A program made the position numbers and the translations under genes. From Promethearchaeota archaeon Loki_b32 (GTDB taxonomy: Archaea > Asgardarchaeota > Lokiarchaeia > Sigyniarchaeales > SOKP01), in NCBI GenBank assembly GCA_005223125.1, contig NJBH01000003.1:124001-188000 (forward strand): a stretch of 64,000 bases of DNA. The letters run 5' to 3'. Positions 1 through 9,989 of the stretch are shown piece after piece (position 1 is the stretch's first letter; each line of letters begins with the position of its first letter). The notes beneath the pieces were generated by a model. The model had not been told where the DNA came from. It worked only from the letters and a program-made list of their open reading frames with translations, and searched no databases.

Positions 1-497
1 TGGTAGATTGGATAAATTTCATAGATAAAGAAGGCGAATTTTGGTATAGAAGATATCTTAATAAGCATAAAAGACTTAAGAGAGGTAAATATCCAAAAAA
101 AGGAATTTTATCTAGAAGACCCTCAGGAGAAAGAGCAGTTCCAATAATTGAAGCTATAATTAATGATAAGAATTCATATGAAACAGCAGTTAATATTCCC
201 AATAATGGAATAATAGATAATTTACCAAAAGATTTAGTTTTAGAATGCTCGGCAACGGTTGATAAAAATGGTGTTCATGGTATACGAGTAGGAGCTTTAC
301 CTAAAAATATTGCGGCATTACTTCGCATAGAAGCCACAATCCAAGATTTATGTATTGAAGCAGTTCTTAAAAAATCCAAAGATCTTGCGATCGCATGTTT
401 AGCCATCGATCCGAATGTTGGCAGTTTTGAAATGGCAGAAAATATCTATAATGAGATGATTGAAGTACAGAAAAACTTTTTACCGAATTTTAAGTAA
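1..497 (+). CDS. GH4-family glycosidase, C-terminal part (partial)
   Basis: This reading frame is open from the left window edge to the TAA at 495-497, so only the last 164 residues of a longer gene are present. The visible part resembles the C-terminal domain of glycoside hydrolase family 4 (alpha-galactosidase/6-phospho-glucosidase type). It has a SGERAVPIIEAI stretch, then NIPNNGIIDNLPKDL, then GALPKNIAALLRIEA, in the order expected for that family, and ends with a DPNVGSFE segment. GH4 enzymes use NAD and a divalent metal for redox-assisted cleavage of glycosides; the NAD-binding N-terminus and catalytic residues lie outside the window, so substrate cannot be judged. It is followed by about 225 bases without a gene. 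Confidence 0.75.
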   Translation, partial: VDWINFIDKEGEFWYRRYLNKHKRLKRGKYPKKGILSRRPSGERAVPIIEAIINDKNSYETAVNIPNNGIIDNLPKDLVLECSATVDKNGVHGIRVGALPKNIAALLRIEATIQDLCIEAVLKKSKDLAIACLAIDPNVGSFEMAENIYNEMIEVQKNFLPNFK

Positions 498-618
498 TCT
501 ATAGTTATTTTAATATTAATTTAAATTAAAAAAATTTATAGAATTGTCAAAATAGTAACACATTTTCTGGTTTTTTACCCTTTTAGAAAATATTTTTAAA
601 AAAGCTGTAAGAATTTGA

Positions 619-636
619 TAAAACCTTTTAAATATT
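619..636 (+). promoter_or_regulatory. Probable archaeal BRE/TATA promoter of the giant membrane protein gene
   Basis: The sequence AAACCTTTTAAATATTC matches the archaeal BRE plus TATA-box pattern. Transcription would be expected to start about 25 bases downstream, leaving a leader of roughly 60 bases before the ATG at 724. Assigned by pattern only. Confidence 0.4.
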
Positions 637-723
637 CTTTACACATTAGTAAATATACTTCTAATATATTTATAAACTTATATTTTCATTATTCCCACAA
701 TACAATTAAAATTGTGTTGGGCG

Positions 724-3700
724 ATGCAATCAGAAACTAGTAATAATTCACAAGAAAGGATTAGGAAAGCCACAGACCTACTTCAAAAGTCTTGGTGGTT
801 TTGTTTCTATCTTATTATTGCTCCATTGATTATTACATTATTAGTAATTATAATCTTTACTCAATCTGGAGTAAATTTATTCATTTCATTATCTTTTTCT
901 GTTTTAACTTTTATGTTTGCTTTCCTCTTTTTTTATAAGGTATATGACAAATATAGAAAAACTCCATTTTTCTTAAATAAAGAAAATAATCTTATAGCTA
1001 GAATCCAGATTTTGTTCCTAATTTCCATCTTATCTTTTATAGTAACCCCAATATTTTATTTAATTTCACCTCCAGGTACCTCTTTTGCTTTACTTCCTCT
1101 AATTAGCTATGCTGTTCTCTATAATATTGTATATTACTATTATTACTTCCAACCTATAGATTTTTTTAACTTAGAAGAAGGGACATTCAAACATACTGGA
1201 AATTTAAAATTAATGGTTAAGCAACCATATAACTTTACAATTTTTCTCAATTATTTAATTCATCTTATTTTTCTAGGTTTTACAGCCTTCACTGACTTTT
1301 CTTGGCTTTTTGGTCTTATTTCAAACTTAATTTTTTATTTCATCACAGTAAAAACTACCAAAGTTCAGGTTGATAAAATTAAAGCCCTTTTAAATGAAAA
1401 AAAGCCAATTTTAAAAGAATTAACTTCTTTTAAACAGAGTTTTGTATTATCTATAGTTAGCCTTCTTTTTATCATATTAATTCAAATGCCTTTTGTCATT
1501 ATCGTAATATTCAGTCTTTTGGGTGTTCAGTATTCGAGCTTAGAACTGATAAGCACCTCTTTTTTAACAATAATCTTTGTCCTATTTTATTTTAAATCTA
1601 GGTTTTATGTTAGTGTGTATTATACTTCGAAACTTAACCTGTTCGATATGCCTGAAAAAGTTGAAGATTCTGAAGTAAAATCTTCGCTAACACATATTAA
1701 GTATCAGAAACAGAATTCCTATGTATCCGGGATATTAATTCTATTAATAACAATATTCTCTTTTTTACTTGAGATTCCCCTATTAAACTTAATTATTCTT
1801 CCATTTCTATTTATTATCCTTCATTATGAACAAAAATCAGAACTCTGTCCTAAAGAGTATAATAGATTTGTGGTTATATTAAATACTATTGCACTTTTGA
1901 TAACTATCGCTTTTGGTATAATTCCAGTGATACTGGAAACCATCTTACTAAATTTCTTAGTATTTTCTCTTTCCTTGTATTTTATTTTGCAAGTATTTGT
2001 GAAATATGAGTATTTCATTAAAGAAGATATTCTCGTTTACCAAAATTTACTTGCTATGGCCAGTTTTGCATTAATATTATATTCATTCTTCCCGATAGCT
2101 ATATTTGAATATACTGCTTTTACATCAGATCCCCTAATCATTTTCGTTTCAAATTTTCTCTTACACTCATTACTAATTTCGATCACCTTCCTAATTTCAC
2201 TGTATATATTAGGTGTTCGATATTTTTATGCAAAGAGCCCTAAGTTATTCAGAAGGCTTATAGTAGGATTTAGTTTTTTAATTGAACTCGCAATTTTTAC
2301 TTTTATTAATTTTCGGTATTTTTTTGTGATGGACTTTATCAGATTTTTACTGGTAATTTGCATTTCATCTATTTTATTCCCAATTATCTTCTTAGTTTTT
2401 CTTTTAATAAATTATAGTTTAAACACATTTCCACTGGAATACTTCTTAAAATTAAGCTATATATCTTTTTGGATATTATTAGTTGATTTTTTCCTCTCTC
2501 TATTGGTCATATCTCTACTAAGCACTTATTTTATTATTATAATAATAATAGATTTCCTCATCTCATCTGTTTTTTATTATTATATCTTAAAGTTTGGACT
2601 GAAATTAGAAAGAGTGAATGAAGTCAAGTTTAAAAAGTACGTTAAAATCAATTCATATAGCATTACTATTGAGCTTTTATCTCTGTTTTTCATAATATTT
2701 TTTATAGCTTTTCAAGCTCTTTCGTTATTTGAAAATATAATTTATTCATTATATTTATCTTTGGCATTAGTTTGTTTATTAATCAATCTTTTTTCTAAGA
2801 AGGAAATCTTTTCTGAAGGGCTTTATTTCAAAATTAACACATTTATTCTTCTCTATAGCTCATTAATAGCATTCTATTACTTTTTGTTGCTCACTCTTGA
2901 TACTTTTTATGTGTTTATAATTCCTCTAATGGTTTTTAACATAATTTTTTACTTTCCTCTTTTATATCTTAGAAAAAAGAGTGTATTACAAATATTAACA
3001 TCTAAGTTATTGAAAATAAATAGTATACTATTCTCAGTGACATTATCATTAATTCCGACTATTAGAGGATTAGAACTCTACAATTTGGGCGAATTTTTTG
3101 ATATTATTTTCTTAATAATGACTGTGATAAACTTTACTCTATATATTGATTTTACAATTCTTACAATTTATTACTATATATCGAAGAAAATCAAAACCAA
3201 TGAAGAACGAGTAGGATTTTTCCAAAAAGTACAAGTGCTCATAACAATATGCATTGGTATTACAACAATATTCTATTATCCTTTTTTCTTGCTTATTGAT
3301 ACGCTCTATTGCGTAGTTTTACCTTCAATTTTTATGTTCTGCTTCCTTTATATTCCTCTTTATTATTCTTACAAGAGAGTGGCATTCAATATAGGATTTA
3401 TTAAAAGATTAATCCTTTTCAATACTTTAATTTTAACAGGGCTATTTACTTCAATTCCAACAATAATTAGCGTTAACTTAATTAATTTAGGATTTGTTTT
3501 TGATTTTAATAGTTTTGTGCTGAACACAATAAACTTTTCCACATACATATTCTATATTTTCTTATTAATCCTGAATAGTTTATTAAAAAAATTTGAGATA
3601 AAGCAAAAGTACATCCTTGTTTTAAATCGATTACGGTATATTACTATATTTAGCATTTCTATCACAACCATTTTCTTTTATCCCTTTTTATTACTCTATG

Positions 3701-6700
3701 GAACTTATTATAGTGTAATTGTACCTTTAATCGCATTACTATTTTCTTGGTTCTTTCTTTTCTATTATTCATATAAAAAAGAGTACTTCAACCTAGAATG
3801 GGTTAAAAGATTAACAATCTATAATTTTACAGGTTTATCTAGTTTAATTATATCTTTACCAACTATTATTGGTTTAGAATTAATCAGAATTGGATTTGAA
3901 GCGAACATAATTCTTATAACAACTATAACTCTAATCTTACTCTTTATTTTTTTTAAGATTTCTGAGATTATAAGTGTTAAAGTAAAATTAAAGGAGAATT
4001 ACATAAGATTTTTTAAATTATCTGAATTAGTTAGTTGGTTTCTATTCTCATTGCTTTTATCTTATTATATTGCTTCAATCTTTATTATTGAATTAGTGCT
4101 AACCCCTACAAATTTACTAATACTAAGTTGTTCCTTGTTTGTTTTTTTTATTTTAAGTGTTTATACATTAGTTCTGGTATCTTCTTCTATCCCAAAACTT
4201 TCAAACTTAATTAAGTATCAAGATATCATTATTTACGGAATAATTCTTTCGATATCATCTATATTTACTTTTTTAAGTCTTTCAACCAATCTTTTTGCTT
4301 TTATATTTCCAGGACTAGTATTATTAGAATCATCAATGCTTATTGGTTTTTTTGCAACTTTATTTCTCTTGTTTTTAATTCTGTGTGATAACTTTATAGA
4401 GTTTAAACTTACTCAGGTAAAGATTATCTGTGAGTTAACCACATGGCTGATTATAAAAATAATATTATGTATTTTCATTTCTTCTCTTATAGAAATTTTT
4501 GCATATCAATTTTTTATTATAAATAAAATATTTTTGTTTTCATTAATTTTCACATTTCTTACACCCATAAGTCTTTCACTATTAGAGAATTCGAGGTTTA
4601 TTTCAACAAAAAATAAATTTTTAATGAAAAAAATAACTGTAATTGCATTTGCGATTTTTTTACTAAGTTTATATATTGAAGTCCTATACATTTTAACATT
4701 ATCGATTCCTATCTTTTATCAAAATACATTATTACAAATCACATCTATTACAGCTAATCTGGTTATATTTGTATATTATTACTTTTTAAGGTTTAATGAA
4801 GTAACAGAAGAACCTTCTACTTCTAAAATATATAAGTTATATTTTTTATCATCGATATTATTCGTGTGTCTTCTTTATTCAAACTCAATTTTGATGATTT
4901 TTCTAATATTTTTCTCATATACAATTGTTCTATCGCAGAGAAGTATAATTCCCATTACACGATTTCTATTGTATTTTTTACTAAGTTTTGTTGCTTTCAT
5001 TGAAATTATTATAATTCTAAATTTTTATGAAGTTATAACTGGATTTGATATAGTGTTTGTTGGTATTTTCATAGATATTTATATTTTAACCACAATTTGT
5101 GTTTTGTTTTTCTCAATCTTGTTAAATATAAAGAAGAAGAATAATCTAGAAAAAATTGCTTTGTATGCGCTCATTTCTCTTTTAACCTTCTTTACTTTGA
5201 TGATCTTTACCAACATCTTAGTAATTTACAATATAACAATTTCAATTTTTGTATTTTTGCTATTCATGGGAATTTTCTTCTACCGTCAACAAGATGAGCG
5301 ATACAAATGGTTTACTAAACCCTGCGTAATTTTATTTATCTTTGATGCTATCAGCTTTATGTCATATTCTTGGCTTTTTAATAATCAAATTTTTAGGGCA
5401 TACAATCCTATCCTAACTTTTACTCTTACTATGAGTATAACAGGATTGGGATTTGTTCTTTTGTATAATTCTGCACCTGCACGATTTAGGAAGAAATCCT
5501 TCTATATTGTATTAGCTTCGATTGTTATCTCTTTTCCAACTTTTATATATTTCCTTATAATCTCTTCCTTATCTATGTCTTTTGGAGCTGTAGTCCCTTT
5601 AATAGTAGCAATTAATTTAGGAGTTTTTCTATTTTATCTTTGTATTGGAATTTATCAATGGAAAATATCATGGGCGATTTGGAAATCTGGATGGTATATT
5701 TGGAACATTCTACCCTTTGTTAACTTTTTAATCATCTATGAAAGTTTTACAGGGATAGATGTTTTTACTGATTCATTGCAATTTGGATTATATAACGTTC
5801 ATGGTTCATTAATTATATCGATAATAATATCCTCGTTATTCTTTTTACCAGTATTGTACACTAAAATAAAGAAATACTTTTTTCAAATCATATTTATTAT
5901 TTGGGGAGAAAGTTTATTCTTGCTCTATTGGCTTAGCTTAAACTTATTTGATTATGATCTTTTATTATTAAGGAATTTATCTTTTATTTTATTTTCAGTC
6001 ATTCTTTTGATGCCCCTATTTGCGGGATTTAAATATTGGAAAATTGTGTCAATTTTATGGCTATTATTAATACTCATTAATGCAACTTTTTTGTTATTTT
6101 ATTTATCATCAATTGGTATCATTATGGAAGTTACAATTTCAATTGACATCTTAGTTATAGGGTTATTTTTAATTGTCTATTCATTTTTCCCTAATATTAG
6201 GTCAATAGGGGTCGTTTTGATAACTGCGTATTTCATAACTTTATCAGGTATATTCTTTACAATTTATTTTATTCTCTATTCTATAATTTTAAATCCCTTA
6301 TTTTCTGTGAATATTAGTTTTATTGTAGTTGGATTTAGTCTTTTTTCCTCAAAATATATAAAATTATCAAAAAGAATTATAGATTTATGTCTCTCCTGGA
6401 TTCTAATTTTTAATTTCTCATGGCTGACTTTCAACACATTTAGCTTATTTCCAGGGTTAATTATATTTGCATTTTCTCTAGCTTTAACCGTTTTTGGATG
6501 CTCCTTTTTTATATTTAATCGTTATAAAATGAAAACTAATATTAATATTATAATTCCATACTCAATTATTACCATTGGAGCATCATTGTCAATAACTTCC
6601 CTAATTTCAATTATTTTCAAAGCATCACCAGGGGTTTTAGTTTCTACGTTTTCTTCAGTGTTTATTCTGTTTTTGTACTTTCTAATTAGGGAGTATCGAT

Positions 6701-9700
6701 ATGTATTGTGGTTTGGTTTTCCAATTCCTATAACATCACCGATATTAGAATTATTGTTAAGATTTGATGTTATCCAACCTTTTTGGTTTTTAACTTGGGC
6801 AATGTTATATCTCATTACATTTCAGATTTTAATTAATATGTTCAAAAATTATATAAAAGAAGACATACCAGATTCTATAGAAGAGGAAAAACCAGATTCT
6901 TCAAAAGAAGAAAAATTAGATTCTATAAAAGAGGAAACACGGAATTCTGTGAAGGAGGAAAATCCAGATTCTGTAAAAAATGAAAAACCAAAAACAAAAA
7001 ACAGCTTATTTAAGATTTATGAGGATAAAAATCAATTAAAATGGTTTAACTTTACATGTTTTCTATTAAATTCAATTTTTATTTCACTATTTATATCAAT
7101 CATTTTCCCATATTTAATTAAACAGATAATTTTTACTCAAATTCTATTAATTTACCAGATATGCGATTTTCTAATAATATGGTCAATATTATTTTTATTT
7201 TGTATAAAATATGTCGAAAAATCAGAATTAGATATAAAAATAAAGGACCAATTAATCTATTTCAATAAATTTAGTATTGTACTTTATATTTTAATTCCAT
7301 TGTCTTCAGGAATTAATCTTTTGCTTTATCTTTTTCTTATAAACACAGATTTTCTCATTTTAATTTATTCATTTTTATTATTAGGAAGTGGAATTGCTTT
7401 TATAGAGGGATACATAATTGATAGACGCCACTTTTATTTTCTGTTTGATTCAACACGAAATAAGTTTACATTGTGGTCATGGTTGGTTTTCAGTAATACA
7501 TTTGCACTCTTCTTTTATGTATTATATTCAAATATATTCTTCTTGGTATTAACAATTTCAATCTTAAATATTATCTCTGTTCATTTCTTATCTTATTTAG
7601 ATATTGGACAACCAAAAATTTCTACTTACCGATTAATTCTTATTTATAATTCATTCATTTGGAGTTCTTTTTATATAGCTTCTCTAATTTCAGAAGGATT
7701 ATTAATTCTTTTTGAAGGATTAAATGAATTCACTTATTATTCAATGTTATTTCAAAACTCTTTTCTATTCTTATATATTTTCAGTCATTTTTTCATTAAA
7801 TTTGAAAAAACTCTTAAAAATTGGGTTGAATTTACTCTTTTCATCACTTTCCAAGGATTACTAGCAATTAACCTGATCCTCATATTCACAATATTTACTC
7901 CCTTAAATTTTCTCATGGTAAATTTAATTATTTTAGTAGAAATATGTCTTACATTTAATCCTATTAAGTTATTTGACAAAATTTTGTCAGAACAAAAATA
8001 TCCGAACTTCTTGGATAAAATGTATTCGATTTTAGTCTTGTTCTTATACTGTGAAATAAGTCTAATGGTTTATGGGTTAACCTTTGAAGTTATTGGAGTA
8101 TTTGAGAGTATACTTTCTTCTCTATCGATATTATTAATTTTAACGTTATTTGATATTTATTCAATAAAAAAAATAAAGAGAAGCTATGCTACATTTGTTC
8201 ATACGATTAGTTTTTTTACGATCTCAATCATGCTACTTTTAATTTTAAATCAATTTGTAAATCAATATCCATTCTTATTCAGTTTGGAGTTTTTTATTTT
8301 TCTAATTATGCAATTCTACACGAATTTTTCTCTTTTTAATTCATTAAAATTATTTTACCAAAATAAAGTGGATGCTCTTGAAAAACTTCAAAGCTCAATT
8401 CAACGCATATTAGGGACTGCATTCTACGCTATGCTATGCTTTTTTATATTACAATCATTAATTTTACAACGGATTGAATTCCAATTGATCTTGTTGATTT
8501 TGAGCATCGTAATCCATGTGCTAATGATTATTGATAACTCTCTTTTAAAATTTATTGGAAAGGCTACTAGTTATGCAAAGTTAATATCCTGGATCTTTAT
8601 TATGACATTTACATCAACTTATCTAATCTGGATTTATAATACTTATTTTATATCATTCTTCTTTACAGTTATACCCATCGTTATTATTATTCTTATCCTT
8701 GAGCTCGCATATCTTTTTAGACTATTTTCTTTTTGGCAGTTAATTGCTTCAAATAAAGAAAAAATTCGATTTAATCTAATTCTTGTCTCTTATGTCAATT
8801 TTATTACATGGCCTTTGTATTTTTCTAGCTTAAATCCATTTCTTATTCTTAATCTATTTCTAGCTTCTTTTTTCATTATGTTATTAATTACTTTAATTGA
8901 TAATATTTTAAAAGAGAAATTCCGAAAACTTTTGAGATCCTACTCATTTCTAATGGTTGGGGGGTTAGTGTCCATTGATTTGTACATATTATTAGATACA
9001 ATTCCAAATTTCAATATTTTCCTAAATTTAAGCATATCATCTTTAATCTTTGTAATCTTCTTAATTATCTTAGTCAAACCATTTAAAGAGCATTCGGTTG
9101 TAGCATTCGTCTATTGGATTGTAACTTTCTTTTTACTGAGTTCAATTATTTATCATGTTTCATTAACTTTTATCTTTAGTGGTGTAATTTTTGGCTTATT
9201 GTTTTTAGCCTATCCATTTGTTTTCCTTTTGGAAGAATTAAGAGAGCTCTTTAATAAATTTATAGATATTATAGCTAAATTCTTTAAAAAACTCAAAACC
9301 CTAATTAAGACCATCTTTAATAAGATAGGCAATTTTATAAAAACTCATTTCAGATTAATTTGGGCAATTATCAATTTATTCATTTCAATATTCCTTGGTG
9401 TTCTTTTTTCACCCAACGAATATATTGGATTAAATTTATTAAATTGGATCCACTCCACACTTTTAATTTTTCCTCTTTTTGGCCTGCTATGCTCACTCAT
9501 ACCTTCTAAAAAGTCTGACGATGCCGATATTAGATTTAAACGTAGAATGTTTCGTTTAGTTATCAGTTGGGGAAGTATTATTATAGTGATGTTTGCTTTT
9601 ATAAACCCTGACTGGTATATATTTACTATTTGGATATCAATTTGGATTATAGGGGCCATTCTATTACCCTATATGATTTTTAAAGAAAAAAGAGAAAATA

Positions 9701-9804
9701 TTTCAATAAAATGGCGCTTTTATACACTCATTATATTAATATTCCTTCTTGTTTTATTTGGAATAATATTTGGGACACAAGTTTATGTGAATTTATTTTC
9801 TTAA
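724..9804 (+). CDS. Giant polytopic membrane protein of unknown function (about 3,026 aa)
   Basis: I do not recognise a family. Almost the whole protein consists of hydrophobic helices of Leu, Ile, Phe and Tyr separated by very short charged loops; by eye there are roughly 80-90 membrane segments. I prefer the ATG at 724 over the in-frame TTG at 712, because it begins a normal hydrophilic N-terminus (MQSETSNNSQERIRK) directly before the first helix. Three copies of an [IL]PTI-x-[GS]-[LV]-[EN]-L motif are spaced exactly 402 bp (134 residues) apart at 3052, 3454 and 3856, so at least the middle is made of tandem repeats of about four helices. The one long soluble loop is an acidic/basic repeat near residue 2050. 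A basic amphipathic helix (EELRELFNKFIDIIAKF and following) lies near the C-terminus. No signal peptide, enzymatic motif or nucleotide-binding site is visible. It stands alone, with its own promoter. Confidence 0.85.
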   Translation: MQSETSNNSQERIRKATDLLQKSWWFCFYLIIAPLIITLLVIIIFTQSGVNLFISLSFSVLTFMFAFLFFYKVYDKYRKTPFFLNKENNLIARIQILFLISILSFIVTPIFYLISPPGTSFALLPLISYAVLYNIVYYYYYFQPIDFFNLEEGTFKHTGNLKLMVKQPYNFTIFLNYLIHLIFLGFTAFTDFSWLFGLISNLIFYFITVKTTKVQVDKIKALLNEKKPILKELTSFKQSFVLSIVSLLFIILIQMPFVIIVIFSLLGVQYSSLELISTSFLTIIFVLFYFKSRFYVSVYYTSKLNLFDMPEKVEDSEVKSSLTHIKYQKQNSYVSGILILLITIFSFLLEIPLLNLIILPFLFIILHYEQKSELCPKEYNRFVVILNTIALLITIAFGIIPVILETILLNFLVFSLSLYFILQVFVKYEYFIKEDILVYQNLLAMASFALILYSFFPIAIFEYTAFTSDPLIIFVSNFLLHSLLISITFLISLYILGVRYFYAKSPKLFRRLIVGFSFLIELAIFTFINFRYFFVMDFIRFLLVICISSILFPIIFLVFLLINYSLNTFPLEYFLKLSYISFWILLVDFFLSLLVISLLSTYFIIIIIIDFLISSVFYYYILKFGLKLERVNEVKFKKYVKINSYSITIELLSLFFIIFFIAFQALSLFENIIYSLYLSLALVCLLINLFSKKEIFSEGLYFKINTFILLYSSLIAFYYFLLLTLDTFYVFIIPLMVFNIIFYFPLLYLRKKSVLQILTSKLLKINSILFSVTLSLIPTIRGLELYNLGEFFDIIFLIMTVINFTLYIDFTILTIYYYISKKIKTNEERVGFFQKVQVLITICIGITTIFYYPFFLLIDTLYCVVLPSIFMFCFLYIPLYYSYKRVAFNIGFIKRLILFNTLILTGLFTSIPTIISVNLINLGFVFDFNSFVLNTINFSTYIFYIFLLILNSLLKKFEIKQKYILVLNRLRYITIFSISITTIFFYPFLLLYGTYYSVIVPLIALLFSWFFLFYYSYKKEYFNLEWVKRLTIYNFTGLSSLIISLPTIIGLELIRIGFEANIILITTITLILLFIFFKISEIISVKVKLKENYIRFFKLSELVSWFLFSLLLSYYIASIFIIELVLTPTNLLILSCSLFVFFILSVYTLVLVSSSIPKLSNLIKYQDIIIYGIILSISSIFTFLSLSTNLFAFIFPGLVLLESSMLIGFFATLFLLFLILCDNFIEFKLTQVKIICELTTWLIIKIILCIFISSLIEIFAYQFFIINKIFLFSLIFTFLTPISLSLLENSRFISTKNKFLMKKITVIAFAIFLLSLYIEVLYILTLSIPIFYQNTLLQITSITANLVIFVYYYFLRFNEVTEEPSTSKIYKLYFLSSILFVCLLYSNSILMIFLIFFSYTIVLSQRSIIPITRFLLYFLLSFVAFIEIIIILNFYEVITGFDIVFVGIFIDIYILTTICVLFFSILLNIKKKNNLEKIALYALISLLTFFTLMIFTNILVIYNITISIFVFLLFMGIFFYRQQDERYKWFTKPCVILFIFDAISFMSYSWLFNNQIFRAYNPILTFTLTMSITGLGFVLLYNSAPARFRKKSFYIVLASIVISFPTFIYFLIISSLSMSFGAVVPLIVAINLGVFLFYLCIGIYQWKISWAIWKSGWYIWNILPFVNFLIIYESFTGIDVFTDSLQFGLYNVHGSLIISIIISSLFFLPVLYTKIKKYFFQIIFIIWGESLFLLYWLSLNLFDYDLLLLRNLSFILFSVILLMPLFAGFKYWKIVSILWLLLILINATFLLFYLSSIGIIMEVTISIDILVIGLFLIVYSFFPNIRSIGVVLITAYFITLSGIFFTIYFILYSIILNPLFSVNISFIVVGFSLFSSKYIKLSKRIIDLCLSWILIFNFSWLTFNTFSLFPGLIIFAFSLALTVFGCSFFIFNRYKMKTNINIIIPYSIITIGASLSITSLISIIFKASPGVLVSTFSSVFILFLYFLIREYRYVLWFGFPIPITSPILELLLRFDVIQPFWFLTWAMLYLITFQILINMFKNYIKEDIPDSIEEEKPDSSKEEKLDSIKEETRNSVKEENPDSVKNEKPKTKNSLFKIYEDKNQLKWFNFTCFLLNSIFISLFISIIFPYLIKQIIFTQILLIYQICDFLIIWSILFLFCIKYVEKSELDIKIKDQLIYFNKFSIVLYILIPLSSGINLLLYLFLINTDFLILIYSFLLLGSGIAFIEGYIIDRRHFYFLFDSTRNKFTLWSWLVFSNTFALFFYVLYSNIFFLVLTISILNIISVHFLSYLDIGQPKISTYRLILIYNSFIWSSFYIASLISEGLLILFEGLNEFTYYSMLFQNSFLFLYIFSHFFIKFEKTLKNWVEFTLFITFQGLLAINLILIFTIFTPLNFLMVNLIILVEICLTFNPIKLFDKILSEQKYPNFLDKMYSILVLFLYCEISLMVYGLTFEVIGVFESILSSLSILLILTLFDIYSIKKIKRSYATFVHTISFFTISIMLLLILNQFVNQYPFLFSLEFFIFLIMQFYTNFSLFNSLKLFYQNKVDALEKLQSSIQRILGTAFYAMLCFFILQSLILQRIEFQLILLILSIVIHVLMIIDNSLLKFIGKATSYAKLISWIFIMTFTSTYLIWIYNTYFISFFFTVIPIVIIILILELAYLFRLFSFWQLIASNKEKIRFNLILVSYVNFITWPLYFSSLNPFLILNLFLASFFIMLLITLIDNILKEKFRKLLRSYSFLMVGGLVSIDLYILLDTIPNFNIFLNLSISSLIFVIFLIILVKPFKEHSVVAFVYWIVTFFLLSSIIYHVSLTFIFSGVIFGLLFLAYPFVFLLEELRELFNKFIDIIAKFFKKLKTLIKTIFNKIGNFIKTHFRLIWAIINLFISIFLGVLFSPNEYIGLNLLNWIHSTLLIFPLFGLLCSLIPSKKSDDADIRFKRRMFRLVISWGSIIIVMFAFINPDWYIFTIWISIWIIGAILLPYMIFKEKRENISIKWRFYTLIILIFLLVLFGIIFGTQVYVNLFS
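2650..4260 (+). repeat. Tandem 134-residue membrane repeats inside the giant protein gene
   Basis: Protein-level repeats of 402 bp. The motif pairs LIPTIRGLELYNLG (3049 on), SIPTIISVNLINLGF (3451 on) and SLPTIIGLELIRIGF (3853 on) keep exact spacing. Each unit also carries a segment of the type GITTIFYYPF / SITTIFFYPF and a PLYYSYKR / FYYSYKKEYFN segment. Weaker matches continue one unit to either side (about 2650 and 4255). The DNA itself has diverged, so the duplication is old. Confidence 0.7.
6865..6984 (+). repeat. Five tandem 24-bp units coding a charged loop
   Basis: Five in-frame 24-bp units encode the octapeptides IPDSIEEE, KPDSSKEE, KLDSIKEE, TRNSVKEE and NPDSVKNE (residues about 2048-2087 from the ATG at 724). 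This is the only extended hydrophilic stretch in the middle of the giant membrane protein and splits it into a large N-terminal and a smaller C-terminal membrane block. Confidence 0.85.
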
Positions 9805-9841
9805 TAGACTCCTAACATTTAAAAATAATGACTTAGGACCG

Positions 9842-9868
9842 GTTAGACGGTTCTAGCGATTTTTTACA
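9842..9868 (+). terminator. Possible hairpin plus T-run terminator
   Basis: ACCG and CGGT arms separated by GTTAGA are followed by a T-rich run (GATTTTTTA). The stem is short, so this is only a candidate end for the giant-protein transcript. Confidence 0.25.
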
Positions 9869-9892
9869 TATCTTCTCTAAAATGAAAAGTTG

Positions 9893-9909
9893 AAAACTTT
9901 AAATATATG
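9893..9909 (+). promoter_or_regulatory. BRE/TATA promoter of the livK-like gene
   Basis: AAAACTTTAAATATATG is a good archaeal BRE/TATA match about 80 bases upstream of the ATG at 9990. It would drive the binding-protein gene and perhaps the transporter genes downstream. Confidence 0.5.
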
Positions 9910-9989
9910 TTAAAATGAACTAATATTTGTAGATATTAATTTAAACATAAAAATTTAATAAAAAAAATAATAAAGAAGTGATCTAATAT

